Source: Tritrichomonas musculus | Taxonomy: Eukaryota > Parabasalia > Tritrichomonadida > Tritrichomonadidae | Length of the DNA stretch: 34,344 nucleotides | Direction of reading: 5' to 3' | Assembly: GCA_039105265.1 (NCBI GenBank) | Contig: JAPFFF010000169.1 | Span: forward strand, 1 to 34,344 | In this document: positions 10,330 to 25,982 of the stretch, one piece after another | Layout of the letters: each line of letters opens with the position of its first letter | Position numbering within the stretch: the stretch's first letter is position 1 | Position numbers and translations under genes: made by a program | The notes under the pieces: generated by a model | Databases searched by the model: none | The model's input: only the letters and a program-made list of their open reading frames with translations | What the model was told of the DNA's origin: nothing

Positions 10330-13300
10330 ATGAACACGGAAACGAATACAGACGGGAACACGGAAGACCTTAAAGAATTTATTTTACAGATGGTTATACT
10401 TTACTTATATTTGAAGATGCAGGATTCGAAAGACAAACGTACAGAACGGAATACATGATCACGGAAACGAATACAGACGGGAACACGGAAGACCTTAAAG
10501 AATTTATTTTACAGATGGTTATACTTTACTTATATTTGAAGATGCAGGATTCGAAAGACAAACGTACGGAACGGAATACATGATCACGGAAACGAATACA
10601 GACGGGAACACGGAAGACCTTAAAGAATTTATTTTACAGATGGTTATACTTTACTTATATTTGAAGATGCAGGATTCGAAAGACAAACGTACAGAACGGA
10701 ATACATGAACACGGAAACGAATACAGACGGGAACACGGAAGACCTTAAAGAATTTATTTTACAGATGGTTATACTTTACTTATATTTGAAGATGCAGGAT
10801 TCGAAAGACAAACGTACGGAACGGAATACATGATCACGGAAACGAATACAGAAACGAACACAGAAGAATATCTCGAAATTATGTTATATAAACAGTTCTA
10901 TTTTGATTTTAAATATTATTCAGTAATCAGAATTAAAGAAAGGAATACATGAACACGGAAACGAATACAGACGGGAACACGGAAGACCTTAAAGAATTTA
11001 TTTTACAGATGGTTATACTTTACTTATATTTGAAGATGCAGGATTCGAAAGACAAACGTACAGAACGGAATACATGATCACGGAAACGAATACAGACGGG
11101 AACACGGAAGACCTTAAAGAATTTATTTTACAGATGGTTATACTTTACTTATATTTGAAGATGCAGGATTCGAAAGACAAACGTACGGAACGGAATACAT
11201 GATCACGGAAACGAATACAGAAACGAACACAGAAGAATATCTCGAAATTATGTTATATAAACAGTTCTATTTTGATTTTAAATATTATTCAGTAATCAGA
11301 ATTAAAGAAAGGAATACATGAACACGGAAACGAATACAGACGGGAACACGGAAGACCTTAAAGAATTTATTTTACAGATGGTTATACTTTACTTATATTT
11401 GAAGATGCAGGATTCGAAAGACAAACGTACGGAACGGAATACATGATCACGGAAACGAATACAGAAACGAACACAGAAGAATATCTCGAAATTATGTTAT
11501 ATAAACAGTTCTATTTTGATTTTAAATATTATTCAGTAATCAGAATTAAAGAAAGGAATACATGAACACGGAAACGAATACAGACGGGAACACGGAAGAC
11601 CTTAAAGAATTTATTTTACAGATGGTTATACTTTACTTATATTTGAAGATGCAGGATTCGAAAGACAAACGTACAGAACGGAATACATGAACACGGAAAC
11701 GAATACAGACGGGAACACGGAAGACCTTAAAGAATTTATTTTACAGATGGTTATACTTTACTTATATTTGAAGATGCAGGATTCGAAAGACAAACGTACG
11801 GAACGGAATACATGATCACGGAAACGAATACAGAAACGAACACAGAAGAATATCTCGAAATTATGTTATATAAACAGTTCTATTTTGATTTTAAATATTA
11901 TTCAGTAATCAGAATTAAAGAAAGGAATACATGAACACGGAAACGAATACAGACGGGAACACGGAAGACCTTAAAGAATTTATTTTACAGATGGTTATAC
12001 TTTACTTATATTTGAAGATGCAGGATTCGAAAGACAAACGTACGGAACGGAATACATGAACACGGAAACGAATACAGAAACGAACACAGAAGAATATCTC
12101 GAAATTATGTTATATAAACAGTTCTATTTTGATTTTAAATATTATTCAGTAATCAGAATTAAAGAAAGGAATACATGAACACGGAAACGAATACAGACGG
12201 GAACACGGAAGACCTTAAAGAATTTATTTTACAGATGGTTATACTTTACTTATATTTGAAGATGCAGGATTCGAAAGACAAACGTACAGAACGGAATACA
12301 TGAACACGGAAACGAATACAGACGGGAACACGGAAGACCTTAAAGAATTTATTTTACAGATGGTTATACTTTACTTATATTTGAAGATGCAGGATTCGAA
12401 AGACAAACGTACAGAACGGAATACATGAACACGGAAACGAATACAGACGGGAACACGGAAGACCTTAAAGAATTTATTTTACAGATGGTTATACTTTACT
12501 TATATTTGAAGATGCAGGATTCGAAAGACAAACGTACGGAACGGAATACATGATCACGGAAACGAATACAGAAACGAACACAGAAGAATATCTCGAAATT
12601 ATGTTATATAAACAGTTCTATTTTGATTTTAAATATTATTCAGTAATCAGAATTAAAGAAAGGAATACATGAACACGGAAACGAATACAGACGGGAACAC
12701 GGAAGACCTTAAAGAATTTATTTTACAGATGGTTATACTTTACTTATATTTGAAGATGCAGGATTCGAAAGACAAACGTACAGAACGGAATACATGAACA
12801 CGGAAACGAATACAGACGGGAACACGGAAGACCTTAAAGAATTTATTTTACAGATGGTTATACTTTACTTATATTTGAAGATGCAGGATTCGAAAGACAA
12901 ACGTACAGAACGGAATACATGAACACGGAAACGAATACAGACGGGAACACGGAAGACCTTAAAGAATTTATTTTACAGATGGTTATACTTTACTTATATT
13001 TGAAGATGCAGGATTCGAAAGACAAACGTACGGAACGGAATACATGATCACGGAAACGAATACAGAAACGAACACAGAAGAATATCTCGAAATTATGTTA
13101 TATAAACAGTTCTATTTTGATTTTAAATATTATTCAGTAATCAGAATTAAAGAAAGGAATACATGAACACGGAAACGAATACAGACGGGAACACGGAAGA
13201 CCTTAAAGAATTTATTTTACAGATGGTTATACTTTACTTATATTTGAAGATGCAGGATTCGAAAGACAAACGTACGGAACGGAATACATGAACACGGAAA

Positions 13301-14269
13301 CGAATACAGAAACGAACACAGAAGAATATCTCGAAATTATGTTATATAAACAGTTCTATTTTGATTTTAAATATTATTCAGTAATCAGAATTAAAGAAAG
13401 GAATACATGAACACGGAAACGAATACAGACGGGAACACGGAAGACCTTAAAGAATTTATTTTACAGATGGTTATACTTTACTTATATTTGAAGATGCAGG
13501 ATTCGAAAGACAAACGTACGGAACGGAATACATGATCACGGAAACGAATACAGAAACGAACACAGAAGAATATCTCGAAATTATGTTATATAAACAGTTC
13601 TATTTTGATTTTAAATATTATTCAGTAATCAGAATTAAAGAAAGGAATACATGAACACGGAAACGAATACAGACGGGAACACGGAAGACCTTAAAGAATT
13701 TATTTTACAGATGGTTATACTTTACTTATATTTGAAGATGCAGGATTCGAAAGACAAACGTACAGAACGGAATACATGAACACGGAAACGAATACAGAAA
13801 CGAACACAGAAGAATATCTCGAAATTATGTTATATAAACAGTTCTATTTTGATTTTAAATATTATTCAGTAATCAGAATTAAAGAAAGGAATACATGAAC
13901 ACGGAAACGAATACAGACGGGAACACGGAAGACCTTAAAGAATTTATTTTACAGATGGTTATACTTTACTTATATTTGAAGATGCAGGATTCGAAAGACA
14001 AACGTACAGAACGGAATACATGAACACGGAAACGAATACAGACGGGAACACGGAAGACCTTAAAGAATTTATTTTACAGATGGTTATACTTTACTTATAT
14101 TTGAAGATGCAGGATTCGAAAGACAAACGTACAGAACGGAATACATGAACACGGAAACGAATACAGACGGGAACACGGAAGACCTTAAAGAATTTATTTT
14201 ACAGATGGTTATACTTTACTTATATTTGAAGATGCAGGATTCGAAAGACAAACGTACGGAACGGAATAC

Positions 14270-14507
14270 ATGAACACGGAAACGAATACAGAAACGAACA
14301 CAGAAGAATATCTCGAAATTATGTTATATAAACAGTTCTATTTTGATTTTAAATATTATTCAGTAATCAGAATTAAAGAAAGGAATACATGAACACGGAA
14401 ACGAATACAGAAACGAACACAGAAGAATATCTCGAAATTATGTTATATAAACAGTTCTATTTTGATTTTAAATATTATTCAGTAATCAGAATTAAAGAAA
14501 GGAATAC
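14270..14507 (+). repeat. B-B doublet, second
   Basis: Two adjoining B units start at 14270 and 14389. The five-unit context A, A, Ag, Bn, Bn (13895-14507) repeats that at 9717-10329 exactly in unit order and length (613 bp). Confidence 0.9.
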
Positions 14508-15858
14508 ATGAACACGGAAACGAATACAGACGGGAACACGGAAGACCTTAAAGAATTTATTTTACAGATGGTTATACTTTACTTATATTTGAAGATGCAG
14601 GATTCGAAAGACAAACGTACAGAACGGAATACATGAACACGGAAACGAATACAGACGGGAACACGGAAGACCTTAAAGAATTTATTTTACAGATGGTTAT
14701 ACTTTACTTATATTTGAAGATGCAGGATTCGAAAGACAAACGTACGGAACGGAATACATGATCACGGAAACGAATACAGAAACGAACACAGAAGAATATC
14801 TCGAAATTATGTTATATAAACAGTTCTATTTTGATTTTAAATATTATTCAGTAATCAGAATTAAAGAAAGGAATACATGAACACGGAAACGAATACAGAC
14901 GGGAACACGGAAGACCTTAAAGAATTTATTTTACAGATGGTTATACTTTACTTATATTTGAAGATGCAGGATTCGAAAGACAAACGTACAGAACGGAATA
15001 CATGATCACGGAAACGAATACAGACGGGAACACGGAAGACCTTAAAGAATTTATTTTACAGATGGTTATACTTTACTTATATTTGAAGATGCAGGATTCG
15101 AAAGACAAACGTACGGAACGGAATACATGATCACGGAAACGAATACAGAAACGAACACAGAAGAATATCTCGAAATTATGTTATATAAACAGTTCTATTT
15201 TGATTTTAAATATTATTCAGTAATCAGAATTAAAGAAAGGAATACATGAACACGGAAACGAATACAGACGGGAACACGGAAGACCTTAAAGAATTTATTT
15301 TACAGATGGTTATACTTTACTTATATTTGAAGATGCAGGATTCGAAAGACAAACGTACGGAACGGAATACATGATCACGGAAACGAATACAGAAACGAAC
15401 ACAGAAGAATATCTCGAAATTATGTTATATAAACAGTTCTATTTTGATTTTAAATATTATTCAGTAATCAGAATTAAAGAAAGGAATACATGAACACGGA
15501 AACGAATACAGACGGGAACACGGAAGACCTTAAAGAATTTATTTTACAGATGGTTATACTTTACTTATATTTGAAGATGCAGGATTCGAAAGACAAACGT
15601 ACGGAACGGAATACATGATCACGGAAACGAATACAGAAACGAACACAGAAGAATATCTCGAAATTATGTTATATAAACAGTTCTATTTTGATTTTAAATA
15701 TTATTCAGTAATCAGAATTAAAGAAAGGAATACATGAACACGGAAACGAATACAGACGGGAACACGGAAGACCTTAAAGAATTTATTTTACAGATGGTTA
15801 TACTTTACTTATATTTGAAGATGCAGGATTCGAAAGACAAACGTACAGAACGGAATAC
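14508..15858 (+). repeat. 1351-bp segment shared with 27840-29190
   Basis: Eleven units (A, Ag, Bi, A, Ai(g), Bi, Ag, Bi, Ag, Bi, A) match those at 27840-29190 in order and variant marks, and both spans are 1351 bp. This links the left, B-rich part of the array with the right, A-rich part, where such a pattern is otherwise rare. Confidence 0.8.
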
Positions 15859-17334
15859 ATGATCACGGAAACGAATACAGACGGGAACACGGAAGACCTT
15901 AAAGAATTTATTTTACAGATGGTTATACTTTACTTATATTTGAAGATGCAGGATTCGAAAGACAAACGTACGGAACGGAATACATGATCACGGAAACGAA
16001 TACAGAAACGAACACAGAAGAATATCTCGAAATTATGTTATATAAACAGTTCTATTTTGATTTTAAATATTATTCAGTAATCAGAATTAAAGAAAGGAAT
16101 ACATGAACACGGAAACGAATACAGACGGGAACACGGAAGACCTTAAAGAATTTATTTTACAGATGGTTATACTTTACTTATATTTGAAGATGCAGGATTC
16201 GAAAGACAAACGTACGGAACGGAATACATGAACACGGAAACGAATACAGAAACGAACACAGAAGAATATCTCGAAATTATGTTATATAAACAGTTCTATT
16301 TTGATTTTAAATATTATTCAGTAATCAGAATTAAAGAAAGGAATACATGAACACGGAAACGAATACAGACGGGAACACGGAAGACCTTAAAGAATTTATT
16401 TTACAGATGGTTATACTTTACTTATATTTGAAGATGCAGGATTCGAAAGACAAACGTACAGAACGGAATACATGAACACGGAAACGAATACAGACGGGAA
16501 CACGGAAGACCTTAAAGAATTTATTTTACAGATGGTTATACTTTACTTATATTTGAAGATGCAGGATTCGAAAGACAAACGTACAGAACGGAATACATGA
16601 ACACGGAAACGAATACAGACGGGAACACGGAAGACCTTAAAGAATTTATTTTACAGATGGTTATACTTTACTTATATTTGAAGATGCAGGATTCGAAAGA
16701 CAAACGTACGGAACGGAATACATGAACACGGAAACGAATACAGAAACGAACACAGAAGAATATCTCGAAATTATGTTATATAAACAGTTCTATTTTGATT
16801 TTAAATATTATTCAGTAATCAGAATTAAAGAAAGGAATACATGAACACGGAAACGAATACAGACGGGAACACGGAAGACCTTAAAGAATTTATTTTACAG
16901 ATGGTTATACTTTACTTATATTTGAAGATGCAGGATTCGAAAGACAAACGTACAGAACGGAATACATGAACACGGAAACGAATACAGACGGGAACACGGA
17001 AGACCTTAAAGAATTTATTTTACAGATGGTTATACTTTACTTATATTTGAAGATGCAGGATTCGAAAGACAAACGTACAGAACGGAATACATGAACACGG
17101 AAACGAATACAGACGGGAACACGGAAGACCTTAAAGAATTTATTTTACAGATGGTTATACTTTACTTATATTTGAAGATGCAGGATTCGAAAGACAAACG
17201 TACGGAACGGAATACATGATCACGGAAACGAATACAGAAACGAACACAGAAGAATATCTCGAAATTATGTTATATAAACAGTTCTATTTTGATTTTAAAT
17301 ATTATTCAGTAATCAGAATTAAAGAAAGGAATAC

Positions 17335-19429
17335 ATGAACACGGAAACGAATACAGACGGGAACACGGAAGACCTTAAAGAATTTATTTTACAGATGGTT
17401 ATACTTTACTTATATTTGAAGATGCAGGATTCGAAAGACAAACGTACGGAACGGAATACATGAACACGGAAACGAATACAGAAACGAACACAGAAGAATA
17501 TCTCGAAATTATGTTATATAAACAGTTCTATTTTGATTTTAAATATTATTCAGTAATCAGAATTAAAGAAAGGAATACATGAACACGGAAACGAATACAG
17601 ACGGGAACACGGAAGACCTTAAAGAATTTATTTTACAGATGGTTATACTTTACTTATATTTGAAGATGCAGGATTCGAAAGACAAACGTACAGAACGGAA
17701 TACATGAACACGGAAACGAATACAGACGGGAACACGGAAGACCTTAAAGAATTTATTTTACAGATGGTTATACTTTACTTATATTTGAAGATGCAGGATT
17801 CGAAAGACAAACGTACAGAACGGAATACATGAACACGGAAACGAATACAGACGGGAACACGGAAGACCTTAAAGAATTTATTTTACAGATGGTTATACTT
17901 TACTTATATTTGAAGATGCAGGATTCGAAAGACAAACGTACGGAACGGAATACATGATCACGGAAACGAATACAGAAACGAACACAGAAGAATATCTCGA
18001 AATTATGTTATATAAACAGTTCTATTTTGATTTTAAATATTATTCAGTAATCAGAATTAAAGAAAGGAATACATGAACACGGAAACGAATACAGACGGGA
18101 ACACGGAAGACCTTAAAGAATTTATTTTACAGATGGTTATACTTTACTTATATTTGAAGATGCAGGATTCGAAAGACAAACGTACAGAACGGAATACATG
18201 AACACGGAAACGAATACAGACGGGAACACGGAAGACCTTAAAGAATTTATTTTACAGATGGTTATACTTTACTTATATTTGAAGATGCAGGATTCGAAAG
18301 ACAAACGTACAGAACGGAATACATGAACACGGAAACGAATACAGACGGGAACACGGAAGACCTTAAAGAATTTATTTTACAGATGGTTATACTTTACTTA
18401 TATTTGAAGATGCAGGATTCGAAAGACAAACGTACAGAACGGAATACATGAACACGGAAACGAATACAGACGGGAACACGGAAGACCTTAAAGAATTTAT
18501 TTTACAGATGGTTATACTTTACTTATATTTGAAGATGCAGGATTCGAAAGACAAACGTACGGAACGGAATACATGATCACGGAAACGAATACAGAAACGA
18601 ACACAGAAGAATATCTCGAAATTATGTTATATAAACAGTTCTATTTTGATTTTAAATATTATTCAGTAATCAGAATTAAAGAAAGGAATACATGAACACG
18701 GAAACGAATACAGACGGGAACACGGAAGACCTTAAAGAATTTATTTTACAGATGGTTATACTTTACTTATATTTGAAGATGCAGGATTCGAAAGACAAAC
18801 GTACAGAACGGAATACATGATCACGGAAACGAATACAGACGGGAACACGGAAGACCTTAAAGAATTTATTTTACAGATGGTTATACTTTACTTATATTTG
18901 AAGATGCAGGATTCGAAAGACAAACGTACGGAACGGAATACATGATCACGGAAACGAATACAGAAACGAACACAGAAGAATATCTCGAAATTATGTTATA
19001 TAAACAGTTCTATTTTGATTTTAAATATTATTCAGTAATCAGAATTAAAGAAAGGAATACATGAACACGGAAACGAATACAGACGGGAACACGGAAGACC
19101 TTAAAGAATTTATTTTACAGATGGTTATACTTTACTTATATTTGAAGATGCAGGATTCGAAAGACAAACGTACGGAACGGAATACATGATCACGGAAACG
19201 AATACAGAAACGAACACAGAAGAATATCTCGAAATTATGTTATATAAACAGTTCTATTTTGATTTTAAATATTATTCAGTAATCAGAATTAAAGAAAGGA
19301 ATACATGAACACGGAAACGAATACAGACGGGAACACGGAAGACCTTAAAGAATTTATTTTACAGATGGTTATACTTTACTTATATTTGAAGATGCAGGAT
19401 TCGAAAGACAAACGTACAGAACGGAATAC
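17335..19429 (+). repeat. 2095-bp segment, right copy of a dispersed pair
   Basis: This segment has the same seventeen-unit order and variant marks as 4908-7002, at a distance of 12,427 bp. The distance means either that a much larger block was once duplicated and later broken up, or that a segment was copied across the array by gene conversion. It could also reflect an assembly error in a repeat of this kind. Confidence 0.85.
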
Positions 19430-21155
19430 ATGAACACGGAAACGAATACAGACGGGAACACGGAAGACCTTAAAGAATTTATTTTACAGATGGTTATACT
19501 TTACTTATATTTGAAGATGCAGGATTCGAAAGACAAACGTACAGAACGGAATACATGAACACGGAAACGAATACAGACGGGAACACGGAAGACCTTAAAG
19601 AATTTATTTTACAGATGGTTATACTTTACTTATATTTGAAGATGCAGGATTCGAAAGACAAACGTACAGAACGGAATACATGAACACGGAAACGAATACA
19701 GACGGGAACACGGAAGACCTTAAAGAATTTATTTTACAGATGGTTATACTTTACTTATATTTGAAGATGCAGGATTCGAAAGACAAACGTACAGAACGGA
19801 ATACATGAACACGGAAACGAATACAGAAACGAACACAGAAGAATATCTCGAAATTATGTTATATAAACAGTTCTATTTTGATTTTAAATATTATTCAGTA
19901 ATCAGAATTAAAGAAAGGAATACATGAACACGGAAACGAATACAGACGGGAACACGGAAGACCTTAAAGAATTTATTTTACAGATGGTTATACTTTACTT
20001 ATATTTGAAGATGCAGGATTCGAAAGACAAACGTACAGAACGGAATACATGAACACGGAAACGAATACAGACGGGAACACGGAAGACCTTAAAGAATTTA
20101 TTTTACAGATGGTTATACTTTACTTATATTTGAAGATGCAGGATTCGAAAGACAAACGTACAGAACGGAATACATGAACACGGAAACGAATACAGACGGG
20201 AACACGGAAGACCTTAAAGAATTTATTTTACAGATGGTTATACTTTACTTATATTTGAAGATGCAGGATTCGAAAGACAAACGTACGGAACGGAATACAT
20301 GAACACGGAAACGAATACAGACGGGAACACGGAAGACCTTAAAGAATTTATTTTACAGATGGTTATACTTTACTTATATTTGAAGATGCAGGATTCGAAA
20401 GACAAACGTACAGAACGGAATACATGAACACGGAAACGAATACAGACGGGAACACGGAAGACCTTAAAGAATTTATTTTACAGATGGTTATACTTTACTT
20501 ATATTTGAAGATGCAGGATTCGAAAGACAAACGTACGGAACGGAATACATGATCACGGAAACGAATACAGAAACGAACACAGAAGAATATCTCGAAATTA
20601 TGTTATATAAACAGTTCTATTTTGATTTTAAATATTATTCAGTAATCAGAATTAAAGAAAGGAATACATGAACACGGAAACGAATACAGACGGGAACACG
20701 GAAGACCTTAAAGAATTTATTTTACAGATGGTTATACTTTACTTATATTTGAAGATGCAGGATTCGAAAGACAAACGTACGGAACGGAATACATGAACAC
20801 GGAAACGAATACAGAAACGAACACAGAAGAATATCTCGAAATTATGTTATATAAACAGTTCTATTTTGATTTTAAATATTATTCAGTAATCAGAATTAAA
20901 GAAAGGAATACATGAACACGGAAACGAATACAGACGGGAACACGGAAGACCTTAAAGAATTTATTTTACAGATGGTTATACTTTACTTATATTTGAAGAT
21001 GCAGGATTCGAAAGACAAACGTACGGAACGGAATACATGAACACGGAAACGAATACAGAAACGAACACAGAAGAATATCTCGAAATTATGTTATATAAAC
21101 AGTTCTATTTTGATTTTAAATATTATTCAGTAATCAGAATTAAAGAAAGGAATAC

Positions 21156-22405
21156 ATGAACACGGAAACGAATACAGACGGGAACACGGAAGACCTTAAA
21201 GAATTTATTTTACAGATGGTTATACTTTACTTATATTTGAAGATGCAGGATTCGAAAGACAAACGTACAGAACGGAATACATGAACACGGAAACGAATAC
21301 AGACGGGAACACGGAAGACCTTAAAGAATTTATTTTACAGATGGTTATACTTTACTTATATTTGAAGATGCAGGATTCGAAAGACAAACGTACAGAACGG
21401 AATACATGAACACGGAAACGAATACAGACGGGAACACGGAAGACCTTAAAGAATTTATTTTACAGATGGTTATACTTTACTTATATTTGAAGATGCAGGA
21501 TTCGAAAGACAAACGTACAGAACGGAATACATGAACACGGAAACGAATACAGACGGGAACACGGAAGACCTTAAAGAATTTATTTTACAGATGGTTATAC
21601 TTTACTTATATTTGAAGATGCAGGATTCGAAAGACAAACGTACAGAACGGAATACATGAACACGGAAACGAATACAGACGGGAACACGGAAGACCTTAAA
21701 GAATTTATTTTACAGATGGTTATACTTTACTTATATTTGAAGATGCAGGATTCGAAAGACAAACGTACAGAACGGAATACATGAACACGGAAACGAATAC
21801 AGACGGGAACACGGAAGACCTTAAAGAATTTATTTTACAGATGGTTATACTTTACTTATATTTGAAGATGCAGGATTCGAAAGACAAACGTACAGAACGG
21901 AATACATGAACACGGAAACGAATACAGACGGGAACACGGAAGACCTTAAAGAATTTATTTTACAGATGGTTATACTTTACTTATATTTGAAGATGCAGGA
22001 TTCGAAAGACAAACGTACAGAACGGAATACATGAACACGGAAACGAATACAGACGGGAACACGGAAGACCTTAAAGAATTTATTTTACAGATGGTTATAC
22101 TTTACTTATATTTGAAGATGCAGGATTCGAAAGACAAACGTACAGAACGGAATACATGAACACGGAAACGAATACAGACGGGAACACGGAAGACCTTAAA
22201 GAATTTATTTTACAGATGGTTATACTTTACTTATATTTGAAGATGCAGGATTCGAAAGACAAACGTACAGAACGGAATACATGAACACGGAAACGAATAC
22301 AGACGGGAACACGGAAGACCTTAAAGAATTTATTTTACAGATGGTTATACTTTACTTATATTTGAAGATGCAGGATTCGAAAGACAAACGTACAGAACGG
22401 AATAC
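21156..22405 (+). repeat. run of ten identical A monomers
   Basis: Ten A units of type n/a follow one another with no B, the longest pure run in the window (1250 bp). I saw no difference between the ten copies. The run marks a change in the array: to its left about 32% of units are B, and to its right (with the run) about 22% are. The B' variant occurs only to its right. It looks like a recent local expansion of one unit. Confidence 0.9.
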
Positions 22406-22522
22406 ATGAACACGGAAACGAATACAGAAACGAACACAGAAGAATATCTCGATTTTATTATATAAACAGTTCTATTTTGATTTTAAATATTATTCAGTAA
22501 TCAGAATTAAAGAAAGGAATAC
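22406..22522 (+). repeat. B' monomer, 117 bp
   Basis: This is the first B' copy. In the middle of the unit CTCGATTTTATTATATAA replaces the B sequence CTCGAAATTATGTTATATAA, a net loss of two bases. The unit-length micro-ORF is cut to 19 codons (ending ...YLDFII). The unit's ATG and the ATGA junction to the next unit remain. It is followed by A, A, Bn. Confidence 0.95.
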
Positions 22523-25498
22523 ATGAACACGGAAACGAATACAGACGGGAACACGGAAGACCTTAAAGAATTTATTTTACAGATGGTTATACTTTACTTA
22601 TATTTGAAGATGCAGGATTCGAAAGACAAACGTACAGAACGGAATACATGAACACGGAAACGAATACAGACGGGAACACGGAAGACCTTAAAGAATTTAT
22701 TTTACAGATGGTTATACTTTACTTATATTTGAAGATGCAGGATTCGAAAGACAAACGTACAGAACGGAATACATGAACACGGAAACGAATACAGAAACGA
22801 ACACAGAAGAATATCTCGAAATTATGTTATATAAACAGTTCTATTTTGATTTTAAATATTATTCAGTAATCAGAATTAAAGAAAGGAATACATGAACACG
22901 GAAACGAATACAGACGGGAACACGGAAGACCTTAAAGAATTTATTTTACAGATGGTTATACTTTACTTATATTTGAAGATGCAGGATTCGAAAGACAAAC
23001 GTACAGAACGGAATACATGAACACGGAAACGAATACAGACGGGAACACGGAAGACCTTAAAGAATTTATTTTACAGATGGTTATACTTTACTTATATTTG
23101 AAGATGCAGGATTCGAAAGACAAACGTACAGAACGGAATACATGAACACGGAAACGAATACAGACGGGAACACGGAAGACCTTAAAGAATTTATTTTACA
23201 GATGGTTATACTTTACTTATATTTGAAGATGCAGGATTCGAAAGACAAACGTACGGAACGGAATACATGATCACGGAAACGAATACAGAAACGAACACAG
23301 AAGAATATCTCGAAATTATGTTATATAAACAGTTCTATTTTGATTTTAAATATTATTCAGTAATCAGAATTAAAGAAAGGAATACATGAACACGGAAACG
23401 AATACAGACGGGAACACGGAAGACCTTAAAGAATTTATTTTACAGATGGTTATACTTTACTTATATTTGAAGATGCAGGATTCGAAAGACAAACGTACAG
23501 AACGGAATACATGAACACGGAAACGAATACAGACGGGAACACGGAAGACCTTAAAGAATTTATTTTACAGATGGTTATACTTTACTTATATTTGAAGATG
23601 CAGGATTCGAAAGACAAACGTACAGAACGGAATACATGAACACGGAAACGAATACAGACGGGAACACGGAAGACCTTAAAGAATTTATTTTACAGATGGT
23701 TATACTTTACTTATATTTGAAGATGCAGGATTCGAAAGACAAACGTACAGAACGGAATACATGAACACGGAAACGAATACAGACGGGAACACGGAAGACC
23801 TTAAAGAATTTATTTTACAGATGGTTATACTTTACTTATATTTGAAGATGCAGGATTCGAAAGACAAACGTACAGAACGGAATACATGAACACGGAAACG
23901 AATACAGACGGGAACACGGAAGACCTTAAAGAATTTATTTTACAGATGGTTATACTTTACTTATATTTGAAGATGCAGGATTCGAAAGACAAACGTACAG
24001 AACGGAATACATGAACACGGAAACGAATACAGACGGGAACACGGAAGACCTTAAAGAATTTATTTTACAGATGGTTATACTTTACTTATATTTGAAGATG
24101 CAGGATTCGAAAGACAAACGTACGGAACGGAATACATGAACACGGAAACGAATACAGAAACGAACACAGAAGAATATCTCGAAATTATGTTATATAAACA
24201 GTTCTATTTTGATTTTAAATATTATTCAGTAATCAGAATTAAAGAAAGGAATACATGAACACGGAAACGAATACAGACGGGAACACGGAAGACCTTAAAG
24301 AATTTATTTTACAGATGGTTATACTTTACTTATATTTGAAGATGCAGGATTCGAAAGACAAACGTACGGAACGGAATACATGAACACGGAAACGAATACA
24401 GAAACGAACACAGAAGAATATCTCGAAATTATGTTATATAAACAGTTCTATTTTGATTTTAAATATTATTCAGTAATCAGAATTAAAGAAAGGAATACAT
24501 GAACACGGAAACGAATACAGACGGGAACACGGAAGACCTTAAAGAATTTATTTTACAGATGGTTATACTTTACTTATATTTGAAGATGCAGGATTCGAAA
24601 GACAAACGTACAGAACGGAATACATGAACACGGAAACGAATACAGACGGGAACACGGAAGACCTTAAAGAATTTATTTTACAGATGGTTATACTTTACTT
24701 ATATTTGAAGATGCAGGATTCGAAAGACAAACGTACAGAACGGAATACATGAACACGGAAACGAATACAGACGGGAACACGGAAGACCTTAAAGAATTTA
24801 TTTTACAGATGGTTATACTTTACTTATATTTGAAGATGCAGGATTCGAAAGACAAACGTACAGAACGGAATACATGAACACGGAAACGAATACAGACGGG
24901 AACACGGAAGACCTTAAAGAATTTATTTTACAGATGGTTATACTTTACTTATATTTGAAGATGCAGGATTCGAAAGACAAACGTACAGAACGGAATACAT
25001 GAACACGGAAACGAATACAGACGGGAACACGGAAGACCTTAAAGAATTTATTTTACAGATGGTTATACTTTACTTATATTTGAAGATGCAGGATTCGAAA
25101 GACAAACGTACAGAACGGAATACATGAACACGGAAACGAATACAGACGGGAACACGGAAGACCTTAAAGAATTTATTTTACAGATGGTTATACTTTACTT
25201 ATATTTGAAGATGCAGGATTCGAAAGACAAACGTACAGAACGGAATACATGAACACGGAAACGAATACAGACGGGAACACGGAAGACCTTAAAGAATTTA
25301 TTTTACAGATGGTTATACTTTACTTATATTTGAAGATGCAGGATTCGAAAGACAAACGTACGGAACGGAATACATGAACACGGAAACGAATACAGACGGG
25401 AACACGGAAGACCTTAAAGAATTTATTTTACAGATGGTTATACTTTACTTATATTTGAAGATGCAGGATTCGAAAGACAAACGTACAGAACGGAATAC

Positions 25499-25615
25499 AT
25501 GAACACGGAAACGAATACAGAAACGAACACAGAAGAATATCTCGATTTTATTATATAAACAGTTCTATTTTGATTTTAAATATTATTCAGTAATCAGAAT
25601 TAAAGAAAGGAATAC
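25499..25615 (+). repeat. B' monomer, 117 bp
   Basis: This second copy of the 117-bp variant has the same central change as at 22406. It follows an Ag, A pair and is followed by A, A and then another B' (25866), so the variant has spread as part of a multi-unit block. Confidence 0.95.
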
Positions 25616-25865
25616 ATGAACACGGAAACGAATACAGACGGGAACACGGAAGACCTTAAAGAATTTATTTTACAGATGGTTATACTTTACTTATATTTGA
25701 AGATGCAGGATTCGAAAGACAAACGTACAGAACGGAATACATGAACACGGAAACGAATACAGACGGGAACACGGAAGACCTTAAAGAATTTATTTTACAG
25801 ATGGTTATACTTTACTTATATTTGAAGATGCAGGATTCGAAAGACAAACGTACAGAACGGAATAC

Positions 25866-25982
25866 ATGAACACGGAAACGAATACAGAAACGAACACAGA
25901 AGAATATCTCGATTTTATTATATAAACAGTTCTATTTTGATTTTAAATATTATTCAGTAATCAGAATTAAAGAAAGGAATAC
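25866..25982 (+). repeat. B' monomer, 117 bp
   Basis: This third copy lies 367 bp after the previous one (B', A, A = 117 + 250). It is followed by A, A, Bn, the same context as the copies at 22406 and 31667. Confidence 0.95.
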
